Shown: piece by piece, positions 7,084 through 13,739 of the stretch
Layout: each line of letters begins with the position of its first letter
Position numbering within the stretch: position 1 is the first letter of the stretch
NCBI GenBank assembly: GCA_028691335.1
Contig: JAQUZK010000002.1
Span: 1-22,748 of the forward strand
From: Candidatus Izemoplasmatales bacterium
Lineage (GTDB): Bacteria > Bacillota_I > Bacilli_A > Izemoplasmatales > Hujiaoplasmataceae
DNA length: 22,748 bases
Direction of reading: 5' to 3'
The notes under the pieces: generated by a model
Told to the model about the DNA's origin: nothing
What the model saw: the letters and a program-made list of their open reading frames with translations, nothing else
The model's database searches: none
Translations under genes and position numbers: made by a program

Positions 7084-8604
7084 ATGATTAATGGTGTAGG
7101 AAGATATATACCAGATAACCTTAAACCTTTTATTTCTAGCGATAATTATCAAGGTATACCTAGAAAACAAATTCCTAAAAAAACAAAAGTTGAAAATACT
7201 CAATTCGTTGAGAACATTTCAACTATTTTTGAATTGATTAATATAAAATCTAATATGACTTTGTCATTTCATCATCATTTAAGGAATGGTGATAAAGTAA
7301 TTCAAATTGTAGCTGAAGAAATTAAAAATAGAAACCTATTAAATATGCATATAGCACCTAGTTCAATTTTTCCAAGTTACACTAATTTAGTGGATTTGAT
7401 AAAAAACAAGAATATTACGAACATTCACACTAATTATTTAAATGGAGAAGTGGCTAAAATAATAAGTCAGGGGTATCTTGATGGCGAACTAATAATGAAT
7501 ACTCACGGTGGAAGAGCGGTAGTAATTGAAAGCGGCGAACTTCCAATAGATGTTGCTTTTATAGCTTGCCCCGTTGTTGATAAAAACGGTAATGGACATG
7601 GTGCTATTGGTAAAAGTGCTTGTGGCACTTTGGGATATGCAATTAGTGATTTAGAATATGCTAAAAGAGTAGTTTTAGTTACTGATACAATTGTGGAAAA
7701 TTTAGAAGAATATCAAATAGATGGAAAGTTTGTAGATTATGTAGTTAAAATAGATTCAATTGGTGATAGTTCCGGAATAGTATCGGGAACAACCGAAGTT
7801 ACAAAAGATCCGATTGGTCTAAAGATAGCTAAAGACTGTGCTAACTTATTGGATTATCTCGGTTTAATAAAAAACGATTTTTCAATGCAAACAGGAGCTG
7901 GAAAAACTTCTTTAGCTGTTGTAAAGTTTGTTAATGATTTAATGGTGAAAAAAGGTATCGTTGGTTCTTTTGCCTCTGGAGGTATAACTAAAGCATATGT
8001 AGATATGTTAGAAAGCAATTTGTTTAAATCATTATATGATGTTCAATGTTTTGACTTAGATGCAGTTTTATCTTATGCGAAAAACAAAAATCATTTGGCT
8101 ATGTCTGCTAGTGAGTATGGAAATCCTTATGAAGATAATCCAATTTGCGAAAGACTTGATTTTGTTATATTGGGAGCTACAGAAATTGATTTAGATTTTA
8201 ATGTAAATGTTACTACTGATTCACTCGGAAATTTAATTGGCGGTAGTGGTGGACACGCGGATATTGCTCATGGCGCTGATGTAACAATAATCATTTCACC
8301 TTTGGTAAAATCTAGAATTCCTATAATTAAAGAAAAAGTAATGACAGTAACAACTCCTGGTTCTGACGTGGATATATTAATTACGGAAAGAGGAATTGCG
8401 ATTAATCCTAGAAGGGTAGATTTGCGCCAAAAACTAAAGAATAGCAACTATCCTATATTTGAAATTAATGAGTTGCTTGAAATGACTCACAAGATTACTG
8501 GTGTTCCTAGAAAAATTGAAACTGATGATAAAATAATTGGTTATGTACAATATAGAGATGGAACATTCTTAGATTGTTTAAGAAAAGTAAAAGATGAATA
8601 TTAA
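7084..8604 (+). CDS. citF: Citrate lyase family alpha subunit (probable acetyl-ACP:citramalate ACP transferase)
   Basis: The 506-residue alpha subunit is a family I CoA-transferase-like protein. It exchanges the acetyl group on the acyl carrier protein for the hydroxy-acid substrate, so that CitE can cleave it. Recognisable blocks are the N-terminal PRKQIPKK, TLSFHHHLRNGD near residue 59, NTHGGRAVVIESGELPIDVAFIACP near 139, MQTGAGKTSLAVVKF, GSFASGGIT, the VTTDSLGNLIGGSGGHADIAHGAD glycine-rich block and TPGSDVDILITERGIAINPRR near the end. Length fits CitF (about 505-520). AGGTGAT at 7072-7078 precedes the ATG, overlapping the citE stop. The 3' end overlaps the next gene by 11 bases. In this operon a citramalate role is the best reading. 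Confidence 0.92.
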   Translation: MINGVGRYIPDNLKPFISSDNYQGIPRKQIPKKTKVENTQFVENISTIFELINIKSNMTLSFHHHLRNGDKVIQIVAEEIKNRNLLNMHIAPSSIFPSYTNLVDLIKNKNITNIHTNYLNGEVAKIISQGYLDGELIMNTHGGRAVVIESGELPIDVAFIACPVVDKNGNGHGAIGKSACGTLGYAISDLEYAKRVVLVTDTIVENLEEYQIDGKFVDYVVKIDSIGDSSGIVSGTTEVTKDPIGLKIAKDCANLLDYLGLIKNDFSMQTGAGKTSLAVVKFVNDLMVKKGIVGSFASGGITKAYVDMLESNLFKSLYDVQCFDLDAVLSYAKNKNHLAMSASEYGNPYEDNPICERLDFVILGATEIDLDFNVNVTTDSLGNLIGGSGGHADIAHGADVTIIISPLVKSRIPIIKEKVMTVTTPGSDVDILITERGIAINPRRVDLRQKLKNSNYPIFEINELLEMTHKITGVPRKIETDDKIIGYVQYRDGTFLDCLRKVKDEY

Positions 8605-9850
8605 AGATAGAATACTCTTGGGTAGAGAAGAAAGAGCTAAAATAATTAACGAATATTTAAAAGAATTTAAAACTGTTGTATCTGTTAAAGCTAATTTTCC
8701 TGGTGATAACAAAAACAGTTATATTTCTTATTTGTTAATCAATGCTTTTTCTTTTTTAATTTCAGATTCAAGGTTTATACGTTACCATTTATATCAGAAT
8801 TACGATGGACCATTTGTCATTTGTTTATCAAATGATTTAGATACTTTAAAAATAAAAAAACTTATGATTGAAATCGAAGAAAATCATGAGTTAGGTAGAT
8901 ATATTGATATTGATGTTTATTCTATAAAAGGGATAATGTCTAGAAAAACAAAAAGAAAATGTATTGTTTGTGAAGAAGATGCTTTTAAATGTATTATCAA
9001 TAGAAAGCATTCTATTGAAGAAGTTAGTAGCGTTATAAAGAATGCAGTTCATAATTATTACACTAAATTTTTAAAAGATGCCCTTAAGAAAAGTTTTTTG
9101 GGAGAATTAAGATTAGAACCAAAATTTGGGTTAGTAACACCGACTTCTTCTGGGAGTCATAGAGATATGAATTATGATTTAATGGTTAAAGCAATCGATA
9201 TAATAATACCTTATTTTATTGATATGTTTTTCGAAAGTTGCATTGGTATAGATGAAACGTCTATTGTATCAAATATCAATTTGATAGGAAAAATGGCTGA
9301 AACGGATATGTTTAGAGTAACCAAAGGAATTAACACCTATAAAGGTGCAATATTCAATTTAGGATTAGCAATTTCTGGAATCGGGTATAAAATATCAAGA
9401 TTTTACAAAGGAAGTATTTTTGAAATTACAAAAAGATTTTCAGAAATTTTGTTTGTAGATTATAAATATGATTCAAACTCGTTCGGGGATATTGCATATA
9501 GAGAATATGGTTTAAGAGGAATAAGGGGAGAAGCTCTATCTGGTTTTTTAAATGTTCAAAAAGCTTTAAAAATACTTAAAGGATATTCTGAGGAAAGTTT
9601 ATTAGAAACCTTAGTATATTTAATTGTAAGTATAGATGATACTACTTTTTTAAAGAGAGCTAAATCATTAGATTTTTATTTTAAAGTTAAAGAGATGTTT
9701 AGTAATTTGAATTTAAGAGATTTTAATCAAATCCATAATCTAAATGATTTTTGTATAAAGAAAGGTCTTAGCTTTGGTGGTAGTGCTGACTTGTTAATCA
9801 TGTCGATTTTTATAAGTAGAATGAATAAATATTGTTTAAATCTCATTTAA
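8594..9850 (+). CDS. citXG: CitX-CitG fusion: lyase prosthetic-group synthesis and transfer protein
   Basis: The 418-residue protein joins two maturation enzymes. Residues 1 to about 155 resemble CitX, the transferase that attaches the phosphoribosyl-dephospho-CoA arm to CitD: GREERAKII, a NFPGDNKNS loop, ENHELGRYIDIDVYS, and the closing RKCIVCEEDAFKC...H pattern. Residues from about 165 resemble CitG, which makes the precursor from dephospho-CoA and ATP: EPKFGLVT, SGSHRDM, GINTYKGAIFNLG, GIRGEALSGF, DDTTFLKR and GGSADLLI. Several CitG residues that are usually invariant are changed (PKPGLVD to PKFGLVT, NTHKG to NTYKG, SPGGSAD to SFGGSAD). The start overlaps citF by 11 bases and has a poor ribosome site, so coupling is likely. 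No citC ligase gene accompanies it. Confidence 0.82.
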   Translation: MNIKDRILLGREERAKIINEYLKEFKTVVSVKANFPGDNKNSYISYLLINAFSFLISDSRFIRYHLYQNYDGPFVICLSNDLDTLKIKKLMIEIEENHELGRYIDIDVYSIKGIMSRKTKRKCIVCEEDAFKCIINRKHSIEEVSSVIKNAVHNYYTKFLKDALKKSFLGELRLEPKFGLVTPTSSGSHRDMNYDLMVKAIDIIIPYFIDMFFESCIGIDETSIVSNINLIGKMAETDMFRVTKGINTYKGAIFNLGLAISGIGYKISRFYKGSIFEITKRFSEILFVDYKYDSNSFGDIAYREYGLRGIRGEALSGFLNVQKALKILKGYSEESLLETLVYLIVSIDDTTFLKRAKSLDFYFKVKEMFSNLNLRDFNQIHNLNDFCIKKGLSFGGSADLLIMSIFISRMNKYCLNLI

Positions 9851-9863
9851 CATTTAATAAAAT

Positions 9864-9892
9864 AAAAAAATTATAAATTTCGAATTTTTTTT
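9864..9892 (+). terminator. Possible AT-only terminator after citXG
   Basis: A run of seven A residues plus TT (9864-9872) can pair with AATTTTTTT (9883-9891) around a 10-base loop and ends in a T-run. It has no G-C pairs in the stem, so it is weak. It lies in the 44-base gap between the citXG stop and the tRNA promoter, where the operon should end. Confidence 0.35.
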
Positions 9893-9894
9893 GC

Positions 9895-9923
9895 TTGACA
9901 AGAAAACTAATAAATAGTAAAAT
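9895..9923 (+). promoter_or_regulatory. Sigma-70-type promoter for tRNA-Val/tRNA-Thr
   Basis: A perfect -35 TTGACA (9895-9900) and -10 TAAAAT (9918-9923) are separated by 17 bases. The tRNA-Val 5' end follows 19 bases after the -10. Confidence 0.85.
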
Positions 9924-9942
9924 CTTAATGCGAGTGAAAAAT

Positions 9943-10018
9943 GGAGGTTTAGCTCAGCTGGGAGAGCATCTGCCTTACAAGCAGAGGGTCGGCGGTTCGA
10001 GCCCGTCAATCTCCACCA
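9943..10018 (+). tRNA. tRNA-Val (anticodon TAC)
   Basis: Full cloverleaf: acceptor stem GGAGGTT with AATCTCC (one G-T pair), D-arm GCTC...GAGC, anticodon stem TCTGC/GCAGA around the loop CTTACAA (anticodon TAC), T-arm GGCGG-TTCGAGC-CCGTC, discriminator A and an encoded CCA end. It is separated from the following tRNA-Thr by one base, so the two are processed from one transcript. Confidence 0.96.
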
Positions 10019-10019
10019 T

Positions 10020-10096
<77 letters not shown>

Positions 10097-10127
10097 CTTG
10101 CTTATAAATTTGCATTATGCAATGGAT

Positions 10128-10157
10128 GTGGCGTACTGAGTAATAACAGTACGCCAC
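10128..10157 (+). terminator. 11-bp perfect hairpin between tRNA-Thr and the MATE gene (weak terminator or leader element)
   Basis: GTGGCGTACTG (10128-10138) and CAGTACGCCAC (10147-10157) are perfectly complementary around an 8-base loop. The stem is much more GC-rich than its surroundings. Only AATTTAGTTTA follows, not a proper T-run, so it would be a leaky terminator at best. It could equally be an mRNA-stabilising or processing stem, or a DNA operator. The MATE start codon is 23 bases downstream and I see no separate promoter for that gene. Confidence 0.5.
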
Positions 10158-10180
10158 AATTTAGTTTATAGGGTGATAAG

Positions 10181-11575
10181 ATGAACGCGACAATTGATAA
10201 AAAAACTGAGTTAATTTTATATAAAACACCAATATGGAAAGGTTTGTTATATTTAAGCTTTCCAGTTTTTTTAGTTAATATTTTAAAAACATTACATGAT
10301 ATCGTAGATGGAATATTTCTTGGTATGGTTGAAGGGGTTACCGATACCGGCACTTCACTTGCGACATCGATGCAAAGTGCAGTTGCTTTAACTTGGCCGA
10401 TATTTTTTATCTTTATTTCCTTTGGGATGGGATTAAGTGTCGCTGGGAATGCTTTAATAGGTCAGTATGTAGGTAAAGGTGACTATGATACAGCTAAGAA
10501 ATACTCTAATAACACTGTTTTTATCGCTTTGTTTCTAGGTGTCTTGTTTACGGTTTTAGCTTATGTATTAGCTCCTTACATATTGAAGTTGATGGGAGCT
10601 ACTGGATCCGATCTTGAATTTGCGATTCAATATTTGAGGATAAGAAGTTTTGAACTACCGATTTTATTTTTAATTTTTTCATTTGAAGCAGTAAGAAGAG
10701 CTACAGGTGATACTGTTACTCCGGTTATTATCAATGCTATAGGTATTGTACTAAATATAATACTAACGCCTATTCTAGTATTGGGTTTAGGCTGGGGAGT
10801 AAGAGGAGCTGCACTATCTACAGTTTTGGCTCACGTAGTAATTTTACCAGCTGTCGTTTTCTTCCTTCTAAGATCTAAAAAAAGTCTTACAATAAATTTT
10901 AATGTAAAACAACTTGATAAAAATATTATTAAAGATATATTTGATATTGGGATTCCAGCTTCAACTGGACAATCAATACAAGCTGTTGGGTTTGTGATTT
11001 TAAATTCTTTAATTTACGCTTATGGTACTAATGTTTCAGCGGCATTTTTTATTGGTAATAGAATTAGTTCACTTGTTATGTTCCCAGTCTCTGCTGTATC
11101 ATCTATTATAGCGATATATATAGCGCAAAACGTGGGTGCTGAAAATGTTCCTAGGGCTAAACGATCTGTTCGAGAAGGAATGTTAGTTTCTGTTTTGATG
11201 ATGGTTATAGGTATAGCGATATTATTACCTTTTAGCGGTATAATTGTACATTTATTTAGCGATGACCCGCTGACAATAGATTTTGCTAAAGACTACGTTT
11301 TTTGGATTGGAATTGGACTTCCTTTAATGGCTGTATTCCAAGTCTATTTATCAGCTTTTCAAGGAAGCGGTGAAACAAAAAAATCATTTATTTTGGCAGT
11401 TGCTAGATTATGGCTACTTAGATTACCTTTAATTTTATTAGCGAATAGATATACTGAATTAGAAGAACTTGGAATTTGGTTCGCAATGCTTGCTAGTAAT
11501 GTTATTGCAGCTGTTATTGGTTTCTATTTGTATAGAAAAGTCAAATTTTTACCAAAAACAAGAAAGGTGGTTTAA
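10181..11575 (+). CDS. MATE-family multidrug/toxin extrusion transporter
   Basis: A 464-residue integral membrane protein with about 12 hydrophobic segments in two related halves, the usual size and layout of MATE Na+- or H+-coupled exporters (NorM/DinF superfamily). Family-typical features are the N-terminal WKGLLYLSFPVFLVNILKTL helix start, DIVDGIFLG, the ALIGQYVGKGDYDTAKK loop, FEAVRRATGDTVTPV, and in the second half GIPASTGQSIQ, IAQNVGAENVPRAKR and FQGSGETKKS. No signal peptide is needed. The substrate cannot be predicted. The ATG follows GGGTGATAAG. The next gene starts within four bases of its stop, so the two form a pair, probably transcribed by read-through from the upstream tRNA promoter because no other promoter is evident. 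Confidence 0.88.
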   Translation: MNATIDKKTELILYKTPIWKGLLYLSFPVFLVNILKTLHDIVDGIFLGMVEGVTDTGTSLATSMQSAVALTWPIFFIFISFGMGLSVAGNALIGQYVGKGDYDTAKKYSNNTVFIALFLGVLFTVLAYVLAPYILKLMGATGSDLEFAIQYLRIRSFELPILFLIFSFEAVRRATGDTVTPVIINAIGIVLNIILTPILVLGLGWGVRGAALSTVLAHVVILPAVVFFLLRSKKSLTINFNVKQLDKNIIKDIFDIGIPASTGQSIQAVGFVILNSLIYAYGTNVSAAFFIGNRISSLVMFPVSAVSSIIAIYIAQNVGAENVPRAKRSVREGMLVSVLMMVIGIAILLPFSGIIVHLFSDDPLTIDFAKDYVFWIGIGLPLMAVFQVYLSAFQGSGETKKSFILAVARLWLLRLPLILLANRYTELEELGIWFAMLASNVIAAVIGFYLYRKVKFLPKTRKVV

Positions 11576-11578
11576 TTG

Positions 11579-12700
11579 ATGTCTAAACTAGTTTTTCCAG
11601 ATTATAGTCATTGCTTGTTAAATATTACTAGTTCTATTTTAAAGAATTACAATGTAAATCTAGGTTATAAAAGCCTTGATTCTTTAGATTTTGTTCTTCA
11701 AAAAAAGTATAAAAACATCATATTTTATTTAGTTGATGCCATGGGAACGGAAATAATTAAAAAACATAATGATAAAACAAGTTTTTTACTCAGTAAACTT
11801 GAAGATAGTTTGACTACTGTGTTTCCTTCAACTACAGTAGCCGCGACAACAACTGCAATTACAGGATTACCTCCTGTTGCGACAGCTTGGATTGGGTGGC
11901 AACAATATGTGGCTGAGGAAAATAAAAATGTAGTATTTTTCTTAAACCAAGACTATTATGATGAAACTTTTAAATTTACCTATAATGTTTCTGAAAAATA
12001 TCTTCCTGTTAAGAAGATTTATGAATTAATAAACGAAAGAAATAAAAATGTTGTGACTCATGAGATTTTTCCTGAATTTAGAGTTCCTAAGCATAAAAAA
12101 ATAAAAGATCAGGTAGATACGGTTTTAGAGACGATTAAAAACAATGAAAATAACTTTATTTATGCTTATTGGGACAAACTAGATACCTATTTACACGAAT
12201 ATGGGACTACATCAAAGATTGTTAATGACCATATTAGTGAGATTAACAATGCGATGAAGTATTTGTTTGATAATATAGATGAAGAGACTTTGGTTGTAAT
12301 AACAGCTGACCATGGACAAGTAGATGTTGAAGGAATTAATCTATACGAGTATTTAGATATTGTTGGTATGTTGGAGCATAAACCAGCAGTTGAGGGAAGA
12401 GCAACAGCGTTTTATTTAAAAAGTGGAATGAACGAGGAATTTGAAGAATGCTTTAACAAGTGCTTTAAAGATAAGTTCCTGCTTTATAAATCGGAAGATG
12501 TGTTAAGGATGAATTTATTTGGTGAAGGCAATATAAACTCAAAAATCAAAGATTTTATAGGGGATTATTTTGCTATAGCAATCGATAAGTATCATTTTGT
12601 TTTTCAAGATTTGGGACATAAACATAAAGCTACTCATGCGGGTTTATTAAAAGACGAAATGATGATTCCGTTAATTTTGCTAAAAAAAAGTTCTCTATAA
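11579..12700 (+). CDS. Alkaline phosphatase superfamily protein (type I phosphodiesterase/nucleotide pyrophosphatase-like)
   Basis: A 373-residue cytosolic hydrolase (no signal peptide or membrane segment seen) with the two-metal site of the alkaline phosphatase superfamily. In order: Asp53 in YLVDAMG, the nucleophile region FPSTTVAATTTAITGLPP (Thr85 or Thr86), WDKLDTYLHEYG with Asp and His ligands, ITADHGQVD with the Asp-His pair, and a C-terminal THAGL histidine. This resembles PF01663-type phosphodiesterases acting on nucleotide- or lipid-linked phosphoesters; the substrate is unknown. I place the start at ATG 11579, 8 bases after AAAGGTGG, rather than the TTG at 11576. Its stop codon lies within a hairpin shared with the convergent mgsA gene. 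Confidence 0.83.
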   Translation: MSKLVFPDYSHCLLNITSSILKNYNVNLGYKSLDSLDFVLQKKYKNIIFYLVDAMGTEIIKKHNDKTSFLLSKLEDSLTTVFPSTTVAATTTAITGLPPVATAWIGWQQYVAEENKNVVFFLNQDYYDETFKFTYNVSEKYLPVKKIYELINERNKNVVTHEIFPEFRVPKHKKIKDQVDTVLETIKNNENNFIYAYWDKLDTYLHEYGTTSKIVNDHISEINNAMKYLFDNIDEETLVVITADHGQVDVEGINLYEYLDIVGMLEHKPAVEGRATAFYLKSGMNEEFEECFNKCFKDKFLLYKSEDVLRMNLFGEGNINSKIKDFIGDYFAIAIDKYHFVFQDLGHKHKATHAGLLKDEMMIPLILLKKSSL

Positions 12701-12720
12701 TTTTATAGGGAACTTTTATT
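12687..12720. terminator. Bidirectional terminator between the phosphodiesterase gene and mgsA
   Basis: AAAGTTCTCTATAA (12687-12700) and TTATAGGGAACTTT (12703-12716) are complementary with one G-T wobble. A-runs on the left and T-runs on the right (TTTTATTTT) allow termination in both directions. The stem includes the phosphodiesterase gene's stop codon and touches that of mgsA. Confidence 0.82.
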
Positions 12721-13078
12721 TTAAGGATTCAATTATAAACTCAGCTGTAGATATATTTGTAGCTAAAGGAATTTTGTATACATCGGATAACCTTAATAAT
12801 GCAGATACATCTGGTTCATGTGGTTGAGCTGTAAGAGGGTCTCTAAAAAAGAAAATTAAGTCAATGTTGCCGTTAGCTACTTGAGCTCCAATTTCTTGGT
12901 CTCCTCCTAGTGGTCCGGAACGAAAACATTTAACATTAAGGCCAGTGGCTTCAATAATTTTATGACCGGTTGTACCAGTAGCTACAAGTTTATGTTGTTT
13001 TAGGACATCTTTGTACTTTTTAGCAAAGTCAATCATTTCAGGTTTCATCTTGTCATGAGAAATTAGTGCAATAATCAT
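12716..13078 (-). CDS. mgsA: Methylglyoxal synthase
   Basis: Converts dihydroxyacetone phosphate to methylglyoxal and phosphate, a bypass that relieves sugar-phosphate build-up. The 120-residue product keeps the catalytic set at a constant offset of 11 from the E. coli enzyme: His8 (ALISHDK), Asp60 (SGPLGGDQEIG), and His87 (PLTAQPHEPD). The phosphate-binding TGTTG is at 34-38, and IPLATN is near the end. It lacks the N-terminal extension of longer homologues (about 137-152 residues). I chose the ATG at 13078 because GAGGTAA lies just before it and the protein then begins MIIALISHD like its relatives; the frame is open further upstream to 13141 but that part covers the promoter. It is the only complete leftward gene in the window. 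Confidence 0.93.
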   Translation of the reverse strand: MIIALISHDKMKPEMIDFAKKYKDVLKQHKLVATGTTGHKIIEATGLNVKCFRSGPLGGDQEIGAQVANGNIDLIFFFRDPLTAQPHEPDVSALLRLSDVYKIPLATNISTAEFIIESLK

Positions 13079-13109
13079 AATATTTACCTCGCTTATTGTT
13101 CTTGTAATG

Positions 13110-13118
13110 ATTATAACA
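13110..13118 (-). promoter_or_regulatory. Probable extended -10 promoter of mgsA
   Basis: On the minus strand TGTTATAAT gives a perfect -10 (13115 to 13110) with a TGn extension, 32 bases before the mgsA start codon. The -35 region (AGTCAA, 13138-13133) is poor. Confidence 0.6.
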
Positions 13119-13186
13119 TGGAAATTAAATATTTGACTCAAAAAAATAATATTTTATTATGATAATAATAATTAAGAAAAATTATG

Positions 13187-13215
13187 TTGCAATTTAAAAA
13201 AGTGTTTGTTATAAT
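13187..13215 (+). promoter_or_regulatory. Promoter for tRNA-Tyr
   Basis: The -35 TTGCAA (13187-13192) and the perfect -10 TATAAT (13210-13215) are 17 bases apart. The tRNA starts 21 bases after the -10. Confidence 0.8.
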
Positions 13216-13235
13216 GTAATAGCGAAAAATAATAC

Positions 13236-13320
13236 GGAGGGGTAGCGAAGAGGCTAAACGCGGCAGACTGTAAATCTGCTCCCATCGGGTTCGGCGGTTC
13301 GAAACCGTCCCCCTCCACCA
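13236..13320 (+). tRNA. tRNA-Tyr (anticodon GTA)
   Basis: A class II tRNA of 85 bases with a long variable arm. Acceptor stem GGAGGGG with CCCCTCC, anticodon stem GCAGA/TCTGC around the loop CTGTAAA (anticodon GTA), variable arm CCCATCGGG, T-arm GGCGG-TTCGAAA-CCGTC, discriminator A and encoded CCA. Confidence 0.96.
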
Positions 13321-13326
13321 TTCATT

Positions 13327-13351
13327 ATCAGCTAATTGCTGATTTTTTTTT
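13327..13351 (+). terminator. Intrinsic terminator after tRNA-Tyr
   Basis: ATCAGC (13327-13332), a TAATT loop and GCTGAT (13338-13343) form a 6-bp stem followed directly by nine T residues. The tRNA-Tyr gene is therefore a single-gene unit. Confidence 0.88.
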
Positions 13352-13364
13352 ACCTCTTACTTAA

Positions 13365-13393
13365 TTGACATGATTAAGTATTCGTATTATAAT
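13365..13393 (+). promoter_or_regulatory. Consensus promoter for the small HMA-domain gene
   Basis: A perfect -35 TTGACA (13365-13370) and a perfect -10 TATAAT (13388-13393) are separated by the optimal 17 bases, 32 bases ahead of the start codon. This is the strongest-looking promoter in the window. Confidence 0.88.
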
Positions 13394-13424
13394 TATATTA
13401 GATATATTTTGGGGGTATAATAAG

Positions 13425-13631
13425 ATGAAATTAGTTTACGTTAATGGCATTTGCTGCAAAGGTTGCGCAAAAGAGCTTGAAGGTATCTTTAAGAATATAT
13501 ATGGTATAAAAAATGTAGAAGTTTCCGTAGATAGTTGCACAGTAAAATATGAAGGATATGTATCGAAAAAAGTTATACTTGAGGCTTTAGAGGGAACAAA
13601 ATACACAGTAGAAAAAATTGTTTCAGAATAA
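13425..13631 (+). CDS. Free-standing heavy-metal-associated (HMA) domain protein
   Basis: A 68-residue protein with the ferredoxin-like beta-alpha-beta pattern of HMA domains and CopZ-type chaperones. The metal loop reads GICCKGC (residues 8-14), equivalent to the canonical GMxCxxC with Met changed to Ile, an extra Cys10 beside the CxxC pair (Cys11/Cys14), and a further Cys38. The middle KNVEVSVDSCTVKYEG corresponds to the typical second and third strands. It likely binds Cu(I) or another soft metal in the cytosol, but no copper ATPase or CsoR-type regulator is nearby, so the partner is unknown; mercuric or redox roles are alternatives. It has its own strong promoter and terminator and a GGGGG ribosome site, so it is a single-gene unit. 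Confidence 0.78.
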   Translation: MKLVYVNGICCKGCAKELEGIFKNIYGIKNVEVSVDSCTVKYEGYVSKKVILEALEGTKYTVEKIVSE

Positions 13632-13652
13632 AAAGCTCGTATGAGCTTTTTT
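13630..13652 (+). terminator. Intrinsic terminator after the HMA gene
   Basis: AAAAAGCTC, a GTAT tetraloop and GAGCTTTTTT form a strong stem with a T-run, starting at the gene's stop codon. The A-run on the left side would also allow leftward termination. Confidence 0.88.
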
Positions 13653-13676
13653 GATTTAATTATCAAAATAATGTTC

Positions 13677-13704
13677 TTGGAATAAAAATTTAAAGTGTTA
13701 TAAT
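13677..13704 (+). promoter_or_regulatory. Promoter of the V/A-type ATPase operon
   Basis: The -35 TTGGAA (13677-13682) and the perfect -10 TATAAT (13699-13704) are 16 bases apart, about 36 bases before the first ATPase gene. This is the only evident promoter for the nine genes that follow. Confidence 0.72.
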
Positions 13705-13739
13705 AAAATAGACTGATTTTTATAAGAAGGTGTCTAATA

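Noticed and set aside
10102..10353. Leftward open frame across the tRNA-Thr/MATE intergenic region
   Set aside because: It covers the perfect hairpin and the MATE start and shows no recognisable protein features, so it is a shadow frame.
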